A DNA stretch of 36,821 bases from a virus. Made by a program: the position numbers and the translations under genes. The notes below the pieces were generated by a model that was not told where the DNA came from, ran no database searches, and saw only the letters and a program-made list of their open reading frames with translations. Positions 34,008 to 36,821 of this stretch are shown here, one piece after another (position 1 is the first letter of the stretch; every line of letters begins with the position of its first letter). The stretch spans positions 1-36,821 of IMG/VR virus record IMGVR_UViG_3300032299_000914, one strand, 5' to 3'.

Positions 34008-36821
34008 TTATTTACTCACGTTAACTTTAAAAGTTCCGGATGCAGGGTCGAGTGCTGTGACTAAGTTTGTGTTTGTGAATCTTACTTTGACAGTATCCGC
34101 AGCACTAACCCATGCTGAAAAAACACCGTTTGCCAGAGTTGAACCATTGGGAACACCTAGGGAAACAACGTCACCATCGGCTGCACCAGTTACGGTAATA
34201 GTTAAATCGGAACTTGTTCCGGCGGCTGTACTTGGGAAATCTAAAGTAGCTGAGCCTTTTAAAACTTTGTCTATGATGTAAGTAGTAGCCGACTGTCTAA
34301 AGCCTAGCTCTGTTCCAGTGTTCCAGATGTCGCCATTTACAGGCGAAGAAGGCGCTGTACCAGATGGAATATTTAAACTAGCTCTAGTTGTTGTTGACGG
34401 TGCTAGAGTTGTCACCCCAGCGGCAATCAAGACTGCATGTTGATTTGTTCCACCTGCGGATGCTCCATCAACATAAAATGAAGTTGAGTTTGTAACCGCT
34501 GCTCCACCGGAAGTAACTGTTCCGAGTGGGGTGATTGATAAGTTTGCAATTGTTGCATGAGTACCAGATGCGGCTGTAGTTAATGGTGCTCTTGCTACAA
34601 TAATATTTGCGTGGTTGTCGGTCGCAGTTAACGCTGAAGAAGTATTTCCATAAAATGTCGTCCTTGCTGAAGTCGTAACTCCACCAGTAAGGAACTGAGC
34701 TTCTGTACGTCTAGCAAATGCTGTCGCAGAAATTACAGAAAAGTTAGCGTTGGTTCCAGTTGTTGCTGACTGCATTGGGCCGTTTATAACTGCGCTATTT
34801 GCACTGAATGAGCCAGTGCTTAGTGCTACCGGAGATAATACCCCAGCGTTAGAGAGAGTCATTTGCTGAGCGAAAGCACTCCCATTTATAGATGATAGGA
34901 ACCTAAGTGCAGAGGTTGGACTTGTAGTACCTTGCACAGGAATTACATCAATTATAAATTCCACAGGTTGAGATGCTGCGGTCGCTGTAGTCTTCCATCC
35001 GTTACCTTGAAATCTTAACGCCGGAGACAGTTGCTGAGCTGCTGCTGCTGCTGCGGTTGCGTTTGTTAAAGCTATACCGCTTGATGTATTCTGTGTTCCG
35101 CCAATGGAGTTAGTTTGAATTTCTAGTTTAGATGTAGGTACTGTCTGAGTAATTCCGAGGCGATTATTTACCTCGTCATATGCGCTTGTACCAAAAAGAA
35201 TCTTGCCCTTAGTTGCGTTAGTTGTACTTGAAAGGGTTAGTGTTCCGCTTGCTAAAGTTGAGCCGGTAACTGTCTGGTTTGCTGAAGCTATACCAGTTGA
35301 GAGGTTATTCGTTACAGTATTTACTGAGCGAGTTAATCCGGTTGAAATAGTTAAAGCGTTTTCTTTAGCACTCAATCCAGTGTCAACGTAGGAGGTTGTA
35401 GCTATTTTTGTTGAGTTATCGCCTTGGGTCTGAGTGATTGATGTTGGTCCAGCAGGATTGGAGAAGTCGATTGCCGTTGTTGTTCCATCACTCGCTACTA
35501 ACCGTCTATCAAAATAATCAACAGCAACAATCCCGTTATCATCTTTTAATTTTCTTGCTTGCCACTCAATAGACCTTTCTCCATTATTGTCTAATAGTTC
35601 AAGGTCTGACCAATTTGCAACATCTGAACCTGACCGGTTTACAAGTGTTCTATTTTCCCAATCGACTGAATCAACAATGAAGCTATCTTTTAATTTTCTT
35701 GATTCCCAATTTATAGATTCAATTTCGAAAGAATCTAAAGCGGTTCTACTTTCCCAATTTAAAGATGTTTTATTGCCAGAATCAATTAAGTATCTAACTT
35801 GCCAGTTTACTGCGCTAGTTCCTGTATTGTCTGTTAGGCTTAATCCTGCTAAATCAATGACTGCATTTCCGCTGTCATCATGAAGTGTTCCTGCTGCAAT
35901 ATTAAAACGCATTACCGCTGCATTATAAAGTTCAGATATATATGCTCCAACCCATCTCAAGGCACTTGAACCTAAGCTTCTCGAAACATCCGTGTCTGCA
36001 ATTAAATCTTGGTTTATTGCTACGGATGAAAGATTACTTAGTGATGTATTTGCCTTTCCTGACAAACCACTATTAACAAGCTGAATACTAGGGTATAGAG
36101 TGTCGTTAATAACTGCGAACGAAGTAGCCTTATTGGCTACGTTCTCAGGGACATAACTTAATGATGACCCTGCAATTTGAAATCTTGAATCTGTATTATC
36201 ATCCCATCTAAGTGTGATTGTGTCTGAACCAGTTACCGTTCTAGCGTAAATTTTAACTATTATTCTATCAGTTGCAAGTAATGGAATTATTGATCCAGAA
36301 AATGCAGTAACATCAACCTGAGTGACTGTGTTTGCACTAACCTGTGAAGAGTTATCACTTGTTAATAAAAGGGTTTCTGTACCACCTGCGCTGCGCTTGA
36401 AAAGTTTTGCATAGGTATAATAGAATCTCGGGCCACTTGATTTCTGTGTTTCCCAATGAAAAGAAAACAATCCTACAGGAAAAGCTGTGGAATTAGGGAA
36501 TCCTAAATTGGTTGCAAACTCTTCTAGTAATGTCTCCGCTGTTGTAACTGTTTGAGAAGTAGTTGCCAATGCACCAGCGGTGTATGAAGACAATGCAACT
36601 GCTGATTCGTAACCAGAGATGTCGGAGTTAGTTCCACTCAACATATAAACAGGAATTACAGGCGTGATAGAATTTAATGAATCAGATAATAATTGAGTAG
36701 TTGGATAATCGTTATTATTAGGGGATGCAAGCGTAGTTACCTTATTACTTAGCAGCTCGTATGGACTTAAATCAACATTTATCCATTCAGTATCATAATC
36801 TGTGTTTGAATTCTTAGCTAA
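34008..36821 (-). CDS. Giant tail-fibre-like protein (C-terminal 937 aa; runs off window)
   Basis: The frame is open to the window edge (36821), so the gene is cut at its start; the ATG at 36644 is internal. The new upstream part reads DLSPYELLSNKVTTLASPNN and QLLSDSLNSITPV, typical of tail-fibre attachment regions. The middle holds a 16-residue repeat array (W-x-x-R pattern). A 'DGDVVSLGVP-GVFSAWVSAADTVKVRF' type domain ends the protein (C-terminal 60 residues), a fibre-tip pattern often seen in phages. It is probably a trimeric receptor-binding fibre. No signal peptide is visible in the known part. Confidence 0.85.
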   Translation of the reverse strand, partial: LAKNSNTDYDTEWINVDLSPYELLSNKVTTLASPNNNDYPTTQLLSDSLNSITPVIPVYMLSGTNSDISGYESAVALSSYTAGALATTSQTVTTAETLLEEFATNLGFPNSTAFPVGLFSFHWETQKSSGPRFYYTYAKLFKRSAGGTETLLLTSDNSSQVSANTVTQVDVTAFSGSIIPLLATDRIIVKIYARTVTGSDTITLRWDDNTDSRFQIAGSSLSYVPENVANKATSFAVINDTLYPSIQLVNSGLSGKANTSLSNLSSVAINQDLIADTDVSRSLGSSALRWVGAYISELYNAAVMRFNIAAGTLHDDSGNAVIDLAGLSLTDNTGTSAVNWQVRYLIDSGNKTSLNWESRTALDSFEIESINWESRKLKDSFIVDSVDWENRTLVNRSGSDVANWSDLELLDNNGERSIEWQARKLKDDNGIVAVDYFDRRLVASDGTTTAIDFSNPAGPTSITQTQGDNSTKIATTSYVDTGLSAKENALTISTGLTRSVNTVTNNLSTGIASANQTVTGSTLASGTLTLSSTTNATKGKILFGTSAYDEVNNRLGITQTVPTSKLEIQTNSIGGTQNTSSGIALTNATAAAAAAQQLSPALRFQGNGWKTTATAASQPVEFIIDVIPVQGTTSPTSALRFLSSINGSAFAQQMTLSNAGVLSPVALSTGSFSANSAVINGPMQSATTGTNANFSVISATAFARRTEAQFLTGGVTTSARTTFYGNTSSALTATDNHANIIVARAPLTTAASGTHATIANLSITPLGTVTSGGAAVTNSTSFYVDGASAGGTNQHAVLIAAGVTTLAPSTTTRASLNIPSGTAPSSPVNGDIWNTGTELGFRQSATTYIIDKVLKGSATLDFPSTAAGTSSDLTITVTGAADGDVVSLGVPNGSTLANGVFSAWVSAADTVKVRFTNTNLVTALDPASGTFKVNVSK
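35469..35855 (-). repeat. 16-residue (48-bp) repeat array in the fibre gene
   Basis: Eight units have the pattern (N/D/E)-W-x-x-R-x-L-x-D-(x)7. Examples are NWESRTALDS, NWESRKLKDS, DWENRTLVNR and EWQARKLKDD, spaced 16 residues apart (the last 17). The period shows a regular stacked fold such as a beta-helix or triple beta-prism shaft. The first unit is weaker (DLAGLSLTDN). Confidence 0.85.

Noticed and set aside
1-36821. Lysogeny module, CRISPR array, toxin-antitoxin or defence island
   Set aside because: No integrase, CI-like repressor, att-like duplication, spaced palindromic repeats or paired toxin-antitoxin motifs were found on either strand.

Overview
The window is part of a tailed-phage genome (Caudoviricetes). 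It is AT-rich and almost fully coding, with short overlapping genes, many joined by 4-bp ATGA or TTGA overlaps. A large and a small terminase, portal, scaffold, capsid, tail tube, frameshifted tail chaperones, tape measure and a distal-tail/hub module are recognisable. I see a tail tube but no sheath, so a long non-contractile (siphovirus-like) tail is likely. There is no integrase, repressor, DNA polymerase, tRNA or CRISPR. The phage looks lytic and appears to borrow the host polymerase and helicase. Neither end is closed: a structural gene runs off position 1 and a giant fibre gene runs off position 36821. The two ends do not join in frame, so some sequence is missing between them.

Layout. 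Two transcription blocks diverge from about 12.43-12.69 kb. Leftward (minus strand) come a replication initiator carrying an iteron-like array, a loader-like protein, an HNH protein and a three-domain exonuclease. A lone plus-strand HNH-AP2 gene (9450-9941) interrupts the minus strand, followed by a cluster of small accessory genes that ends at a terminator-like hairpin near 7.87 kb. From 7.8 kb to position 1 lie the packaging and head genes: ParB-methyltransferase, HNH, TerS, TerL, portal, two connector-like proteins, scaffold, capsid and a head-associated protein. If the genome is circular or permuted, this late block continues from 36821 down to 18144: fibre, neck/tail completion, tail tube, chaperones, tape measure, distal tail, baseplate-like proteins, an envelope-directed cassette, hub, two small tail proteins, endolysin, a lipoprotein and a VRR-NUC nuclease. 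Rightward (plus strand, 12.7-18.07 kb) is an early operon with small membrane proteins, an ERF annealing protein, SSB, a DnaQ-like exonuclease, a metzincin-like protein, another HNH and several unknowns. The plus and minus blocks converge on two hairpins at 18.06-18.14 kb.

How the genes work together. Initiator and loader would open the origin and recruit host helicase. ERF, SSB and the exonucleases would drive recombination-dependent replication. HNH and terminase would cut and package DNA, and the methyltransferase may mark it.

The most unusual part is 23316-26403. Here a Sec-signal, cysteine-rich fibre-like protein, a second signal-peptide protein and a single-membrane-span helical protein sit in one translationally coupled string inside the tail operon. 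Other notable points are a tail gene whose only plausible start is AUA, a clear -1 frameshift site, and four 11-bp repeats inside the initiator gene. The signal-peptide fibre resembles, from memory, surface proteins of predatory Bdellovibrionota/Bacteriovoracia. That makes such a Gram-negative host possible but unproven.
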